64,000 nt of DNA from contig NC_014632.1 in the NCBI RefSeq assembly GCF_000165505.1, positions 310,001 to 374,000 of the forward strand. The letters run 5' to 3'. Below the pieces are notes generated by a model. That model was not told where the DNA came from, made no database searches, and saw only the letters and a list, made by a program, of their open reading frames with translations. A program made the translations under genes and the position numbers. Numbering within the stretch: position 1 is the stretch's first letter; the number at the start of each line of letters is the position of its first letter. Source of the DNA: Ilyobacter polytropus DSM 2926. GTDB taxonomy: Bacteria; Fusobacteriota; Fusobacteriia; Fusobacteriales; Fusobacteriaceae. Positions 17,996-27,392 of this stretch are shown piece after piece.

Positions 17996-19006
17996 ATGAA
18001 AAAAAGAAACTTGTTTTTAACACTGGCTCTTATTTTGGGACTGGCATTTACAGGATGCGGTGGCAAAGAAGAGACAACAAAGGCTGATGGGAGTTTTCCT
18101 ACTGCTAAAACACTAGAAATTATAGCTCCAGCAAACCCAGGTGGTGGATGGGACGCTACAGCAAGAGCACTAAAAAAAGTTATCGATGATAATGATATCG
18201 CACCAGAAGTAAATATCATCGTTACAAACAAACCTGGAGGGAAAGGATCAATTGCCTGGAACTCACTGATTCAAAGGAAAGATTCTCATATAGTTGCTAT
18301 GGATTCAGCTTATATATACCTTAACCAGCTACTAGGGGTACAGGGAGCTCAGAAATTAGACGACCTAAGACCTGTTGCTACTTTGACTAATGAATGGATC
18401 GGTTATTTTGTAAAGGGAGACTCAGATATAGAAACTATAACTGAGATAACAGAGAAACTGAAAAAAGACCCTAGTTCTGTTGTAGTTGCAGTTGCACCTG
18501 GAAAAGGTAATGATGATCACCTTTCAATAATGAATGTTGCCAAAACTGCAGGAGTAGATATCGCAGAATTTGACAAAAATATAGTTGCTACATCTACAGG
18601 AGAATTGATTCCTGGAGTATTAGGCGGATTCTACGAAGTAATAGTTACTGGAGCTGCAGATGGAATAGAGTTCATGAAATCTGGGGACCTAAAGTGTATA
18701 GCAATAACTGCTGACGAAAGATTAGGTGGAGAATTTGCTGATGTACCGACTGTTAAAGAGTCTGGTATAGATGTTGTATTCCCTCACTGGAGAGGTATAG
18801 TAGCTCATCCTGGAATGACTGACGAAGAAGCAGCTTACTGGGAGACTATAATAGAAAAAGCTATGGCTACAGATGACTGGAAACAGATCATGGAAAACAA
18901 CAGCTGGCTTCCATACTACAAAAACAGTGCTGACACAAGAAAAATGTGGGAAGAAGAATTTAAAGTTTACAAAGATCTGACTGACGCTGTTGGTCTTACA
19001 AAATAA
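17996..19006 (+). CDS. tctC: TctC-family solute-binding lipoprotein (set 1)
   Basis: Extracytoplasmic binding protein of a tripartite tricarboxylate transporter. Signal peptide of about 20 residues with lipobox-like AFTGC (lipid-anchored Cys21). The 336-residue chain has the family ligand loops: ANPGGGWDATARALKK, TNKPGGKGSIAWN, and PHWRGIVAHPGMT near the C-terminus. Similar in these motifs to set 2 (27393), less to set 3 (52234). Likely ligand is a di- or tricarboxylate; this cannot be fixed by eye. Confidence 0.9.
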   Translation: MKKRNLFLTLALILGLAFTGCGGKEETTKADGSFPTAKTLEIIAPANPGGGWDATARALKKVIDDNDIAPEVNIIVTNKPGGKGSIAWNSLIQRKDSHIVAMDSAYIYLNQLLGVQGAQKLDDLRPVATLTNEWIGYFVKGDSDIETITEITEKLKKDPSSVVVAVAPGKGNDDHLSIMNVAKTAGVDIAEFDKNIVATSTGELIPGVLGGFYEVIVTGAADGIEFMKSGDLKCIAITADERLGGEFADVPTVKESGIDVVFPHWRGIVAHPGMTDEEAAYWETIIEKAMATDDWKQIMENNSWLPYYKNSADTRKMWEEEFKVYKDLTDAVGLTK

Positions 19007-19034
19007 TATTGTCATAATATAATATTTAGTTACT

Positions 19035-19079
19035 GAATCGATAGCTGCCTAAACTTAATGTAAAGGCAGTTATTGGTTC
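19035..19079 (+). terminator. Intercistronic hairpin tctC-tctB (set 1)
   Basis: GAATCGATAGCTGCCT pairs over all 16 positions (with G-U pairs) with AGGCAGTTATTGGTTC. No T-run follows. Probably protects or limits the mRNA between the abundant binding protein and the membrane subunits. Confidence 0.65.
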
Positions 19080-19106
19080 AAACTTAAATAAATTAAGAGG
19101 TGAAAA

Positions 19107-19559
19107 ATGACTCAGAATAAAGTAATCGGTATTTTTGGAGCTTTGCTTACAGCTATATATGGTTTTAGTACATTCAGCGCTACAGGGGCAGGAGCTACTT
19201 TTCTTTCAGGAACTAAAATATTTCCCATGATGGTTATAATATTGACTGCAGTTCTTTCTGCAGTGATATTCTTACAGGATCATTTGGGAAAAGAAAAAGG
19301 TAAAAAGATAGACATAGACAAGAAAGTTTTAATTACTATTGGGAAATCTACACTTATATTTGTTGTTTATACCCTGATTTTTGAGCACCTTGGATATATA
19401 CTTTCTACTGTAGTTCTTTTAATGGGGCTGTTGAGCATTTTAAATAAAGGCAAATTGAAACAAAATATAATTATTTCAGTAGCTTTTTCAGTGATAGCTT
19501 ACTTTGTATTTTCAAAATTATTAGCGATTTCTTTACCGCCAGGAATAATAAATTTTTAA
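19107..19559 (+). CDS. tctB: TctB-family small membrane subunit (set 1)
   Basis: 150 residues with about four membrane helices, the usual TctB form. Charged cytoplasmic loop at about 56-72 (KEKGKKIDIDKK). The C-terminal YFVFSKLLAISLPPG matches the YFVFS.LLAIPLP ending of set 2. It is followed 15 bases later by tctA. Confidence 0.85.
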   Translation: MTQNKVIGIFGALLTAIYGFSTFSATGAGATFLSGTKIFPMMVIILTAVLSAVIFLQDHLGKEKGKKIDIDKKVLITIGKSTLIFVVYTLIFEHLGYILSTVVLLMGLLSILNKGKLKQNIIISVAFSVIAYFVFSKLLAISLPPGIINF

Positions 19560-19574
19560 TCAGGAAGGTGAATT

Positions 19575-21086
19575 ATGTTAGATATATTTTCATATTTAAT
19601 GGGAGGGTTTAGGGAGATATTGACCTTTACCAACGTCATGTGGATATTCTTTGGAGGAATATTTGGTTCTATAGTGGGGATGCTACCTGGACTTGGTCCG
19701 GCCACAGGGATTGCTGTTCTTCTTCCACTGACTTTCGGAATGAATCCTGTGACAGCTTTAAGTACTCTTACAGCGATATATTACGGGGCAATGTTCGGTG
19801 GATCCAGAGCATCTATTTTGATTAATACACCTGGAGACGGAGGAGCAATAGCTGCTACTTTTGACGGATATCCTATGACTAAAAACGGAAAAGCAGGAGA
19901 AGCCTTGGCCATGTCGGCAATAGCTTCTTTTATAGGAGGGGTTATAGCTACAATTTTGATGACATTCTTAGCCGTGTCCATATCAAAAGTTGCAATAAAA
20001 TTTGGACCTCCACAATATTTTACATTGATGATATTCGCCCTCATAGCAACATCAGCAATATCAAGAGGAAATGTAATAAAAGGACTATTTGCCACTTCTT
20101 TAGGACTTATGGTAAGTACTATAGGGGCAGACAGATTGACTGGTACAGTGAGATATACAATGGGGATACCGGAACTATATGAGGGGATAGACTTCCTTAT
20201 ACTGATCATAGGTTTCTATGCCATTGGAGAGGTTTATAATAACTACGGTAAAATATTATTCAACCATGATCCGTCATCAGATGCTAAAGATTCTCATTAT
20301 GATATAAGCAGAGTATGGGTAAGTAAATCTGAGTTTAAAGAGTGTCTTATGCCTATTTTAAGAAGTACGCCTTTAGGATTCTTCATAGGGATACTTCCAG
20401 GTGCTGGAGCTACGATTTCTTCTATGCTGGCATATTCTACTGAAAAAAGTATGTCGAAAGATCCTGATAGTTTTGGTAAGGGGAATATTGTAGGACTTGC
20501 TGCACCAGAAGCGGCAAATAATGCCACAGCAGTTGGAGCTATGATACCTATGCTTACTCTTGGGATACCTGGATCTGGAACAACAGCAGTAATGCTTGGA
20601 GCTCTTATGATGCTTGGTATTAAACCTGGTCCTATGCTATTTACGAGTCAGCCTGATGTAGCATGGGGAGTTTTGGCAAGTATGTACATAAGTAACTTAA
20701 TTCTTGCAGTTATTAATATACCACTTGCATCACAGCTGGTAAAAGTACTTAAAACACCAGAAAAAATTCTCTTGCCACTAGTTGTAGCACTAGGATTTAT
20801 AGGTACCTATGCGCTAAGTTTTGCAACAACAGACTTTTTCATTATTGCACTGTGTGGAGTAATAGCATTTTTCGTTAAGAAACTGAATATCCCAATATCA
20901 TCATTCATATTGGCCCTTATACTAGGAAGTAAGATAGAGACATCTTTCAGGCAGTCTATGGTATTGTCTAAAGGTTCTATGGGTATATTTGCTTCAGATT
21001 CCATAACTATATTCTTTATAATTTTAGCTGTGTTATCTTTATTTGGACCTTTGCTATTGAATAAGATGTTAAGCAACAATAAATAA
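19575..21086 (+). CDS. tctA: TctA-family large permease subunit (set 1)
   Basis: 503-residue permease of the TTT transporter with about 12 hydrophobic segments. Family motifs occur in both halves: MLPGLGPATGIAVLLPLTFG and GGSRASILINTPGDG early, and ILPGAGATISS, GLAAPEAANNATAVGAMIP and LGIPGSGTTAVMLGA later. Nearly the same motif series is found in set 2. With TctB it forms the Na+- or H+-driven channel that accepts ligand from TctC. Confidence 0.92.
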   Translation: MLDIFSYLMGGFREILTFTNVMWIFFGGIFGSIVGMLPGLGPATGIAVLLPLTFGMNPVTALSTLTAIYYGAMFGGSRASILINTPGDGGAIAATFDGYPMTKNGKAGEALAMSAIASFIGGVIATILMTFLAVSISKVAIKFGPPQYFTLMIFALIATSAISRGNVIKGLFATSLGLMVSTIGADRLTGTVRYTMGIPELYEGIDFLILIIGFYAIGEVYNNYGKILFNHDPSSDAKDSHYDISRVWVSKSEFKECLMPILRSTPLGFFIGILPGAGATISSMLAYSTEKSMSKDPDSFGKGNIVGLAAPEAANNATAVGAMIPMLTLGIPGSGTTAVMLGALMMLGIKPGPMLFTSQPDVAWGVLASMYISNLILAVINIPLASQLVKVLKTPEKILLPLVVALGFIGTYALSFATTDFFIIALCGVIAFFVKKLNIPISSFILALILGSKIETSFRQSMVLSKGSMGIFASDSITIFFIILAVLSLFGPLLLNKMLSNNK

Positions 21087-21124
21087 GTTAAAATATGAGA
21101 GATAATATAAATTAAGGGTGAAAT

Positions 21125-21484
21125 ATGATATTTAATAAAAAATTGCGTTTGATTTGGGGAGTTCTCTTTACAGTGGCATTGATTGCCGTTCTTTCTTTTG
21201 GAAGAGGTGCTATGTATGCTATTATGTTTGGAGTGGCTTCGGGATTTGTTTTTATTGCTGATTTTTATATTCTCAGTAGAGAGTATAAAAAATCTGGTGT
21301 GATGGAGGGAAAATATAGAAAAAGATGGCATATTTTTTCTAAATTTACTCAGTGGTTATTTTGGACGGCACTTCTGTATGTTCCTTTTCAACCACAATTT
21401 AGCACTGGATATAAAATATTTATGCTTGTGGATTTTTTCCTAGTTTCTACATTTGCATTTTATAAATTTAGCAGAAGTAATTAA
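21125..21484 (+). CDS. Small membrane protein of unknown function
   Basis: 119 residues, 38 bases after tctA, with its own AAGGGTGA ribosome site. Hydrophobic segments at about 9-24, 29-47 and 74-112, and a basic stretch GKYRKRWHIF between them. I do not recognise a family. It is probably the last gene of the tct set 1 operon because a terminator follows directly. Confidence 0.65.
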   Translation: MIFNKKLRLIWGVLFTVALIAVLSFGRGAMYAIMFGVASGFVFIADFYILSREYKKSGVMEGKYRKRWHIFSKFTQWLFWTALLYVPFQPQFSTGYKIFMLVDFFLVSTFAFYKFSRSN

Positions 21485-21523
21485 AAAATAGAAGTCAAGA
21501 CTTTATGTCTTGGCTTCTATTTT
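21485..21523. terminator. Terminator of tct set 1 operon
   Basis: 17-bp stem with one T-G pair: AAAATAGAAGTCAAGAC / GTCTTGGCTTCTATTTT. Confidence 0.9.
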
Positions 21524-21547
21524 AAGTTTCGTCATTTTATTAGAAAT

Positions 21548-21928
21548 AAATTACTGAATTTACAAGAATATTAGAGTCAAAGGATTTTGTCACGAATGAA
21601 AATCAATATAAGGCAAAAAAATTAACACGAATAAGGATAAAACCTTTTGGCCACAGAGGGCACAGAGAAAAAGAGAGAGTTTCACAGAGTGAAAATAAAA
21701 ATATTTTAATTTTTAAACTACTTTCCCCTTTAAAAAATGCCGTTAAGAAATCATCTTGTGAAATCCACTTTCATTGAAATAAGGAGGTTTACCGACTATA
21801 TTTCAATAGAAAGTTAGTTCAGAAGGGATTTTAGGTATTTTTTAGGGGTGCCTTTTCTTTGGTTACTTTCTTTGGGCAAGCAAAGAAAGTAACACAGCTT
21901 TTTGGATAAATTCAATACTTTAATTTGA
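21548..21928 (+). repeat. Dispersed intergenic repeat, copy 1
   Basis: About 380 bases with an inverted second copy at 58922-59400. Shared blocks include TTTACAAGAATATTA, TTTTGTCACGAATGAAAA, CACAGAGTGAAAATAAAA, AAGAAATCATCTTGTGAAAT, GGAGGTTTACCGACTATATT and the far end GGATAAATTCAATACT. It has a perfect 13-bp hairpin GTTACTTTCTTTG / CAAAGAAAGTAAC at 21862-21893. No convincing protein frame. It fills most of the spacer between tct set 1 and the hydratase gene. Confidence 0.85.
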
Positions 21929-22020
21929 AATAAAGATAGCAACTTAGGTTAATCAAACCAAACTAAATATAAATTTGTAGAGCTTCTATTAAGGAAGCTC
22001 TACAAATTTAAAAACTTATT

Positions 22021-24276
22021 TTAGTTATTTTTTCTGTAATAGTTGATTAGACATCCGTCTAAAAGAACCTGTCTTTCATCTTGAGTAAGATTAGTTAATT
22101 TTAGGTTGAATTTCTTGATTTCATCTCCTAAAACATAGGCTGTAATGTCTTCTATTCCTTCTTTTAAAGCTTTTCTAACGTCAGTAACAAGTAGATAAGC
22201 CTCATCACCAAATGGTGCATCTTCTTCCATTGTGAATGGGAGCATTCCCCAGTTGATTACATTTGATCTGTATCTTTTGGTAGCGTACTCATGGCAGATG
22301 TTACCCCAACCTCCTAGAACTTTCTGGCAAGAAGCAGCCTGTTCTCTAGCTGAACCATCTCCAGGTTTATTTGCATAAACCAAAGAACCAATTCCGATTT
22401 CAGTAGGATCAACCTCTACAAGTGTTTTAACTTTTTCATAAACTGGCTTAAGCTCGTCAAACTTTTCAAAAGGATTCTCCCCTTTTTCTCTAGCATATTC
22501 AAACTCACGAACAGCCTTTGATTTTCCTACATATTCAGGAACACGTCTAGAAAGAGTAAATTCAGATAATCCGTAAGGGTTAGATCTGAAAGATGAAGTT
22601 TCTCCAGAAGGGATAAGCTCATCTGTAGTAGTTACAGGGTCATCGATGAAAGCTGTAACTTTGAATAAAACATTTTCAGTCAACTCAGGCATTTCAGGCC
22701 ATGGTTTGATGTTTGGACCTTCGATTAGTTCAACTTCAGGTTCTGCTACAGGAGTTTTACCATAGTTGTGTACTTTGTTTTTGTATGGAGTATCATCATA
22801 TTTGTAAGTAGCCGTAGTATCAGTATATTCTACATCAAGGTCAGTGGCAGCAGTTATGAATCCACCGTTTAGTGCAGTAGCTGCGATACTCTTGGCATCC
22901 ATAAGTGCCACAGATGAAGTCTGACCTAGACCAGGTTTTGAACCTTCTCTAGATGGGAAGTTTCTTGTATTGTGACGAATACTTAGCTGATTGTTTGCAG
23001 GAGTATCTCCAGCTCCGAAACAAGGTCCACAGAATGCCGTTCTCATAATAGCACCAGACTTCATAGCCTCTATATTCAGTCCCATTTCATTGAACATCAT
23101 ATACGCAGGCTGACTTCCTGGATAGATGCTAAGAGTGAACTCCTCAGCGATGGCGTGTCCTTTTAGTACGTCTAAAGCCCCTACAATGTTGTCGAAAGTT
23201 CCACCGGAACATCCACCGATAACACCCTGCTCAGCTCTTAGTTTTCCATTGACAACTTTAGATTTAAGGTCTATATCCATCCCTAGTTTTTTACAGTTAG
23301 CTTCTGTTTCAGTTAAAATCTCATCAAGGTTTTCATAAAGTTCTCTGATAGAATAAACATTTGACGGATGTGCAGGAAGAGCTATCATAGACTCTATTTC
23401 CTCTAGGTTAATTTCTACCATACCGTCATAGTATGCTACGTCAGCAGGTTTAAGCTCTTTGTAATCTTCCACACGATGGTGGATATCTAAGAAATTTTTA
23501 ACCTGCTCATCTGTCTCCCAGATAGAAGTAAGACAAGTAGTTTCAGTTGTCATAACATCGATACCGTTTCTGAATTCCACGTTGAGATTTTTGATTCCGT
23601 CTCCGAAAAATTCCATTACAGAGTTTTTCACATATCCGTTTTTGAATACTTTTCCTATGATTGCAAGAGCCACATCATGAGAACCGATTCCTGGTTTAGG
23701 TTTACCAGTGAGTTTTATACCTACGACTTTTGGATAAGGTACATCGTAAGTTTTTTCAAGAAGTTGTTTTACCAGTTCTCCTCCACCTTCACCGATAGCC
23801 ATAGTACCAAGGGCACCGTATCTAGTGTGAGAGTCAGATCCTAAGATCATTTTTCCGCATCCAGCATAGTTTTCTCTCATGTAAGAGTGAATAACTGCCT
23901 GGTGAGCAGGTACATATATTCCACCGTATTTTTTGGCAGCAGATAAACCGAACATGTGGTCGTCTTCGTTTATTGTTCCTCCTACAGCACAAAGACTGTT
24001 GTGACAGTTAGTCAGAACATATGGAAGAGGGAATTTTTTTAGCCCACTTGCCTTTGCAGTCTGGATAATACCAACAAAAGTGATGTCATGAGAAGCCATA
24101 GCATCAAATTTCAGAGTCAGATCTTTCATGTCATCTGTTGTGTTGTGAGCCTCTAATATAGAGTAAGCCATAGTCCCCTTTTTAGCATCTTCGATAGAAA
24201 CTCCTAAATCAGTACCTGCAGGTACTATTTCAGATCCATTTTTTACATAAACCCCTGAATCATAAAGTTTGATCAT
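22021..24276 (-). CDS. Aconitase-family hydratase, YbhJ-like
   Basis: 751 residues, the size of E. coli YbhJ, an aconitase-superfamily protein of uncertain substrate. The three Fe-S ligand cysteines are present: Cys356 (IGGCSGG) and Cys416/Cys419 (FCGPCFG). GSDSHTRYG and NFPSREGS match family active-site segments. The ATG at 24276 is chosen because AAGGAGG lies 9 bases upstream on that strand; a longer frame to 24309 has no ribosome site. It is divergent from an AAEx-type transporter with shared operators, so it probably hydrates or isomerises an acid this transporter moves. Ordinary aconitase (citrate/isocitrate) activity is possible but not shown. Confidence 0.85.
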   Translation of the reverse strand: MIKLYDSGVYVKNGSEIVPAGTDLGVSIEDAKKGTMAYSILEAHNTTDDMKDLTLKFDAMASHDITFVGIIQTAKASGLKKFPLPYVLTNCHNSLCAVGGTINEDDHMFGLSAAKKYGGIYVPAHQAVIHSYMRENYAGCGKMILGSDSHTRYGALGTMAIGEGGGELVKQLLEKTYDVPYPKVVGIKLTGKPKPGIGSHDVALAIIGKVFKNGYVKNSVMEFFGDGIKNLNVEFRNGIDVMTTETTCLTSIWETDEQVKNFLDIHHRVEDYKELKPADVAYYDGMVEINLEEIESMIALPAHPSNVYSIRELYENLDEILTETEANCKKLGMDIDLKSKVVNGKLRAEQGVIGGCSGGTFDNIVGALDVLKGHAIAEEFTLSIYPGSQPAYMMFNEMGLNIEAMKSGAIMRTAFCGPCFGAGDTPANNQLSIRHNTRNFPSREGSKPGLGQTSSVALMDAKSIAATALNGGFITAATDLDVEYTDTTATYKYDDTPYKNKVHNYGKTPVAEPEVELIEGPNIKPWPEMPELTENVLFKVTAFIDDPVTTTDELIPSGETSSFRSNPYGLSEFTLSRRVPEYVGKSKAVREFEYAREKGENPFEKFDELKPVYEKVKTLVEVDPTEIGIGSLVYANKPGDGSAREQAASCQKVLGGWGNICHEYATKRYRSNVINWGMLPFTMEEDAPFGDEAYLLVTDVRKALKEGIEDITAYVLGDEIKKFNLKLTNLTQDERQVLLDGCLINYYRKNN

Positions 24277-24317
24277 TGAAAAAAACCTCCTTAATAAAAT
24301 ACTAGACACATAGTAAT

Positions 24318-24331
24318 AATTGTATGCAATT
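24318..24331. promoter_or_regulatory. Operator 1 of the divergent hydratase/transporter promoters
   Basis: AATTGTATGCAATT, near-perfect inverted repeat just downstream of the predicted hydratase transcription start; matches TTGTATACAA at 24514. Typical of GntR/FCD regulators. Confidence 0.6.
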
Positions 24332-24338
24332 CAGTATA

Positions 24339-24368
24339 AATATAGTACATAACTGTCGGATTTGTCAA
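24339..24368 (-). promoter_or_regulatory. Promoter of the YbhJ-like gene
   Basis: Minus strand: TTGACA (24368-24363), 18-base spacer, TATATT (24344-24339). Confidence 0.65.
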
Positions 24369-24460
24369 TGATTTTTTATTTTTTCATCAATTATCAAGGG
24401 TGTGTTTAACGGGATTAAACCTTTGAAATTGATGGTTTGAATCGAAAATGTTAAAAAATC

Positions 24461-24489
24461 TTGACATTTATTTTTAAAAAAGATAGACT
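24461..24489 (+). promoter_or_regulatory. Promoter of the AAEx-type transporter gene
   Basis: TTGACA at 24461-24466, 17-base spacer, TAGACT at 24484-24489. Confidence 0.65.
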
Positions 24490-24513
24490 AGGCAGCAGGT
24501 AATCATAGAATAA

Positions 24514-24523
24514 TTGTATACAA
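24514..24523. promoter_or_regulatory. Operator 2 (TTGTATACAA)
   Basis: Perfect 10-base palindrome about 18-27 bases downstream of the predicted transporter transcription start, mirroring operator 1. The TGTATACA core recurs at the citrate operon (31618-31666). Confidence 0.6.
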
Positions 24524-24593
24524 AAAATCATTTTATTTTTGTTGTTTATAAATTGGAAATTAGATTAACTTTAAAATATAAGGAGGAAAAATA

Positions 24594-25973
24594 ATGAAGT
24601 TTGATATTTTTAAATTCATTACCAACAGTTACACGCTTATTTTTTTGACCCTCTCTACCGGAATGCTTCTTGGTAAGGTGAAAATTGGTAAATTTAAGCT
24701 AGGTATTTCAGGATCTTTATTCACTGGGCTTTTTCTAGGTTGGGGAGTTTTAAAACTAGCAAGAAGAATTCCCGAGGGAGCTTCAGATTATAAACGTGCA
24801 TCAGAAATCATTCATCATGCATTGATATCGCACGAGCTCTCACATCTATTTCTAGTGTTGTTTATAGCCGCTGTAGGACTTATGGCAGCTGAAACATTAG
24901 CCAGCGTTTTAAGAAACTATGGTGTCAAATTTGTTTCTTTGGGGATAATAATAACACTTGCAGGATGTGCATATTCTTATGGGTTTTCAAAGCTTAATCC
25001 GAATGCTAAAATGTATGAGAGTGCAGGAATATATACTGCAGCATTAACTAGTTCACCGGGACTTGCTACAGCTCTTGAGACTACAGAACGTTCGGCTAAG
25101 ACTTTGATAGAAAGATATGAAACTCTAGACAATGGTGCAAAAGATAAAGTTTTGGGTGTTATAGATCCAACTGGAGAATTAAACCATGAAAATACACAAG
25201 TTTTGACAGATGATCAAAAAGAAGTTTTTATAAAAGAATCCCGGGTTAACACAGGGGTGGCGAATGCCATAGGCTTTCCTTTTGGAGTTCTTGTAGTTAT
25301 ACTTACTGTCAATCTTATTCCTAAATTATTTAGAGTTGACCTTGAAAAAGAAGGGAAAAATTTTAAAAGAGAATTGAAAGAAATGACTGAAAAAGATCTT
25401 GAAATAGAGACCAAAAAAGTTCATCGTGTGGGATTTGATATACCTGCCTTTGCTTTTGCATGCTTCTTCGGATTTATAATAGGAGGATTTAAAATCCCTC
25501 TAGGACCTCTAGGTTATTTTAGTCTTGGAACTACAGGAGGGGTTTTGATAGGATCCTTGACACTAGGGCACATAGGGAAATTAGGGATGATGACATTTAG
25601 AATGAATCCTAAAAAACTAGAAGTCATAAAAGAGTTGGGTCTTTCTAGTTATGTAGGTGCAGTGGGTCTGACTTATGGAGAGAAGGTCGTGGCAGCTCTT
25701 GCAGGAGATGGTGTTTATTTAGTATTTCAAGTTGTGATTATAGCATTCTTATGTATGGTTACAGGTTTTTTAGTAGGTAAGTATTTACTAAATATAAACT
25801 GGTATATGCTTTCTGGTGCTATCTGTGGAGGTATGACATCTACTCCTGGGATGGGAGCAGCCGTAGACGCCATAGGAACCAATGACCCAGCTTCAGGTTA
25901 TGCTGCAACATACCCTTTTGCTCTGATATGTATGGTTTTATTTACAATTATCTTAAATAATATACCCCTATAA
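24594..25973 (+). CDS. Aspartate:alanine exchanger-like (AAEx) transporter
   Basis: 459-residue inner-membrane transporter with two repeated halves, each holding an AAEx signature: LTSSPGLATALE at about 153-164 and GGMTSTPGMGAAVDA near the C-terminus. The middle is a charged stretch (about 245-285). It lacks the RCK/TrkA_C domains often found between the halves of YidE/YbjL relatives. Known AAEx proteins exchange amino or dicarboxylic acids; the divergent aconitase-like gene suggests a di- or tricarboxylate here. ATG follows AAGGAGG. Confidence 0.75.
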   Translation: MKFDIFKFITNSYTLIFLTLSTGMLLGKVKIGKFKLGISGSLFTGLFLGWGVLKLARRIPEGASDYKRASEIIHHALISHELSHLFLVLFIAAVGLMAAETLASVLRNYGVKFVSLGIIITLAGCAYSYGFSKLNPNAKMYESAGIYTAALTSSPGLATALETTERSAKTLIERYETLDNGAKDKVLGVIDPTGELNHENTQVLTDDQKEVFIKESRVNTGVANAIGFPFGVLVVILTVNLIPKLFRVDLEKEGKNFKRELKEMTEKDLEIETKKVHRVGFDIPAFAFACFFGFIIGGFKIPLGPLGYFSLGTTGGVLIGSLTLGHIGKLGMMTFRMNPKKLEVIKELGLSSYVGAVGLTYGEKVVAALAGDGVYLVFQVVIIAFLCMVTGFLVGKYLLNINWYMLSGAICGGMTSTPGMGAAVDAIGTNDPASGYAATYPFALICMVLFTIILNNIPL

Positions 25974-26055
25974 TTTTTAAAAATTATTCTTTAGGTATAG
26001 AGCAGTTTAAATCTTAAATTGTAATAAGGTCAGCAAATAAAAAATTCATCTAATA

Positions 26056-26103
26056 AAAAGCATGTAAAATTTCTCAGGATTTGATGAGATTTTACATGCT
26101 TTT
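26056..26103. terminator. Bidirectional terminator between converging genes
   Basis: AAAAGCATGTAAAAT...CTCA pairs with TGAGATTTTACATGCTTTT, two-base bulge on the left. It serves the transporter gene and the converging GntR gene. Confidence 0.85.
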
Positions 26104-26165
26104 CGATTTAGGCGAACTCTTTACAATTTTTACTAAAAAACGATTGTTTTATATTGGCTCAATAG

Positions 26166-26810
26166 TTAGTCAAAATCAATAGAGTTAAGAAGGGAAGTCT
26201 CAGCAGATAGAAGATGGGTCGTGTTTACAGCTTTGGCAAGTTCTAGCTGGCTGTTTTTTAAGTATTTGACTATAAGAGAGTGTTCTTCACAGGCTGAGAT
26301 TATTCTTTCTTTACTGTTCAGGGAGCTCAGTCTCAGTTTGGATAATATAAAATCGTATTGTTTTAAAATCTTTATAGTAAACTCCAGTTCTGATTTTTGA
26401 TAGAATATTTTATTGAACTCTAAGAATAACTTCCTGGTCTCTTTCCATTTTTTAAGTTTTATATAGTGTTCTGTGAGGATTAAATTTTCCTCGAGCAAAG
26501 AGATAACCTCTGGATTTTGTGAAATGGATTCTAAGAGAATATTTTCCAGAGCGATTCTTATTTTAAAAATCTCTTTGATCCTTTCAGGGGTAATATCTAT
26601 TATTTTAACCCTTCCATTTGCGAGCCTTTCCACGATGCCTTCTATTTCCAGCTTTTTTATCGCTTCTCGCAAAGGCGTTCTACTTACATTTAATTTTTTT
26701 GAATAATCTATCTCCACTATTCTGTCTCCGAAAGAAAGTTCTCCAGATAAGATCTCTTCCTTTATAGTGTCGTATATATTATCGCTGGTATTTGTTCTTG
26801 GTTTTATCAT
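26166..26810 (-). CDS. GntR/FCD-family regulator
   Basis: 214-residue repressor-type protein. N-terminal winged HTH at about 8-72 with LNVSRTPLREAIKKLEIEG, then an all-helical FCD ligand domain, whose members often bind carboxylates and a metal. It converges on the AAEx-type gene and lies between it and tctCBA set 2. The TTGTATACAA-type operators at 24318, 24514 and 31618-31666 are of the kind FCD proteins bind, so this gene is the best candidate to control them. TTGTATAATG on its own strand (26842-26833) may be an autoregulatory half site. Confidence 0.88.
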   Translation of the reverse strand: MIKPRTNTSDNIYDTIKEEILSGELSFGDRIVEIDYSKKLNVSRTPLREAIKKLEIEGIVERLANGRVKIIDITPERIKEIFKIRIALENILLESISQNPEVISLLEENLILTEHYIKLKKWKETRKLFLEFNKIFYQKSELEFTIKILKQYDFILSKLRLSSLNSKERIISACEEHSLIVKYLKNSQLELAKAVNTTHLLSAETSLLNSIDFD

Positions 26811-27112
26811 TGTATTTTTCCTCCTTGATTAACATTATACAAAAAAACAATCTGTAGAAAAAATTCCTTTTAAAATATAACATGATTGTTCAATAGGTGC
26901 AACTTGAATATCTTTTGTTCATATTAAGATTATATATTTTATTTTTTTTATTTTCTTTATCTGGATTTTTTTTATGAACATTAAAATAAATAAAAAGAAA
27001 AATCAAGAGAAAAGATATTGAAATAGCCATTTTTATTGTTTTAGTAATAACTAAATTTTATGAATAGGTTTTAGAATTTATTTTATAGTAACGTGACTAG
27101 ATTAAAAAAAGT

Positions 27113-27142
27113 TAGAGTTCTTAAAAATTTTTAAGAACTCTA
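27113..27142. repeat. 30-bp perfect palindrome
   Basis: TAGAGTTCTTAAAAA followed directly by its reverse complement, no loop. It lies in the 582-base spacer between the GntR gene and tctC set 2. It could be a bidirectional terminator, a cruciform or a regulator site; no gene ends right beside it. The rest of the spacer is AT-rich with no gene seen. Confidence 0.6.
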
Positions 27143-27392
27143 TAGTAATATTTTAAATTTTAAGGTCTATAGTAATCACAAGAAGATCAAGTGCATCTTT
27201 AAAGAAAAAAGTGTTTCGAATAAATACTTAGAATCCTAAAAGCAACCAAGAGATTTTTTAGGGGGGTTAAAGAGTTTTTTAAATTTTGAAGGGAAAAAAA
27301 ATCTAAAGGCGTAAGTAAAATTTGTAACTTTAAAATTTCATGGAAATATTACTCCGTGGATTTTAAAGATAAAAAAAACTAGGAGGGAATTT

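Noticed and set aside
20807-21331. 174-codon minus-strand frame over the end of tctA and the small membrane gene
   Set aside because: Shadow of two well-supported plus-strand genes; Ser/His/Ile-rich without motifs.
21125-21484. Fourth subunit of the tct set 1 transporter
   Set aside because: No such subunit is known to me and sets 2 and 3 lack it, so I kept it as an unknown membrane protein.
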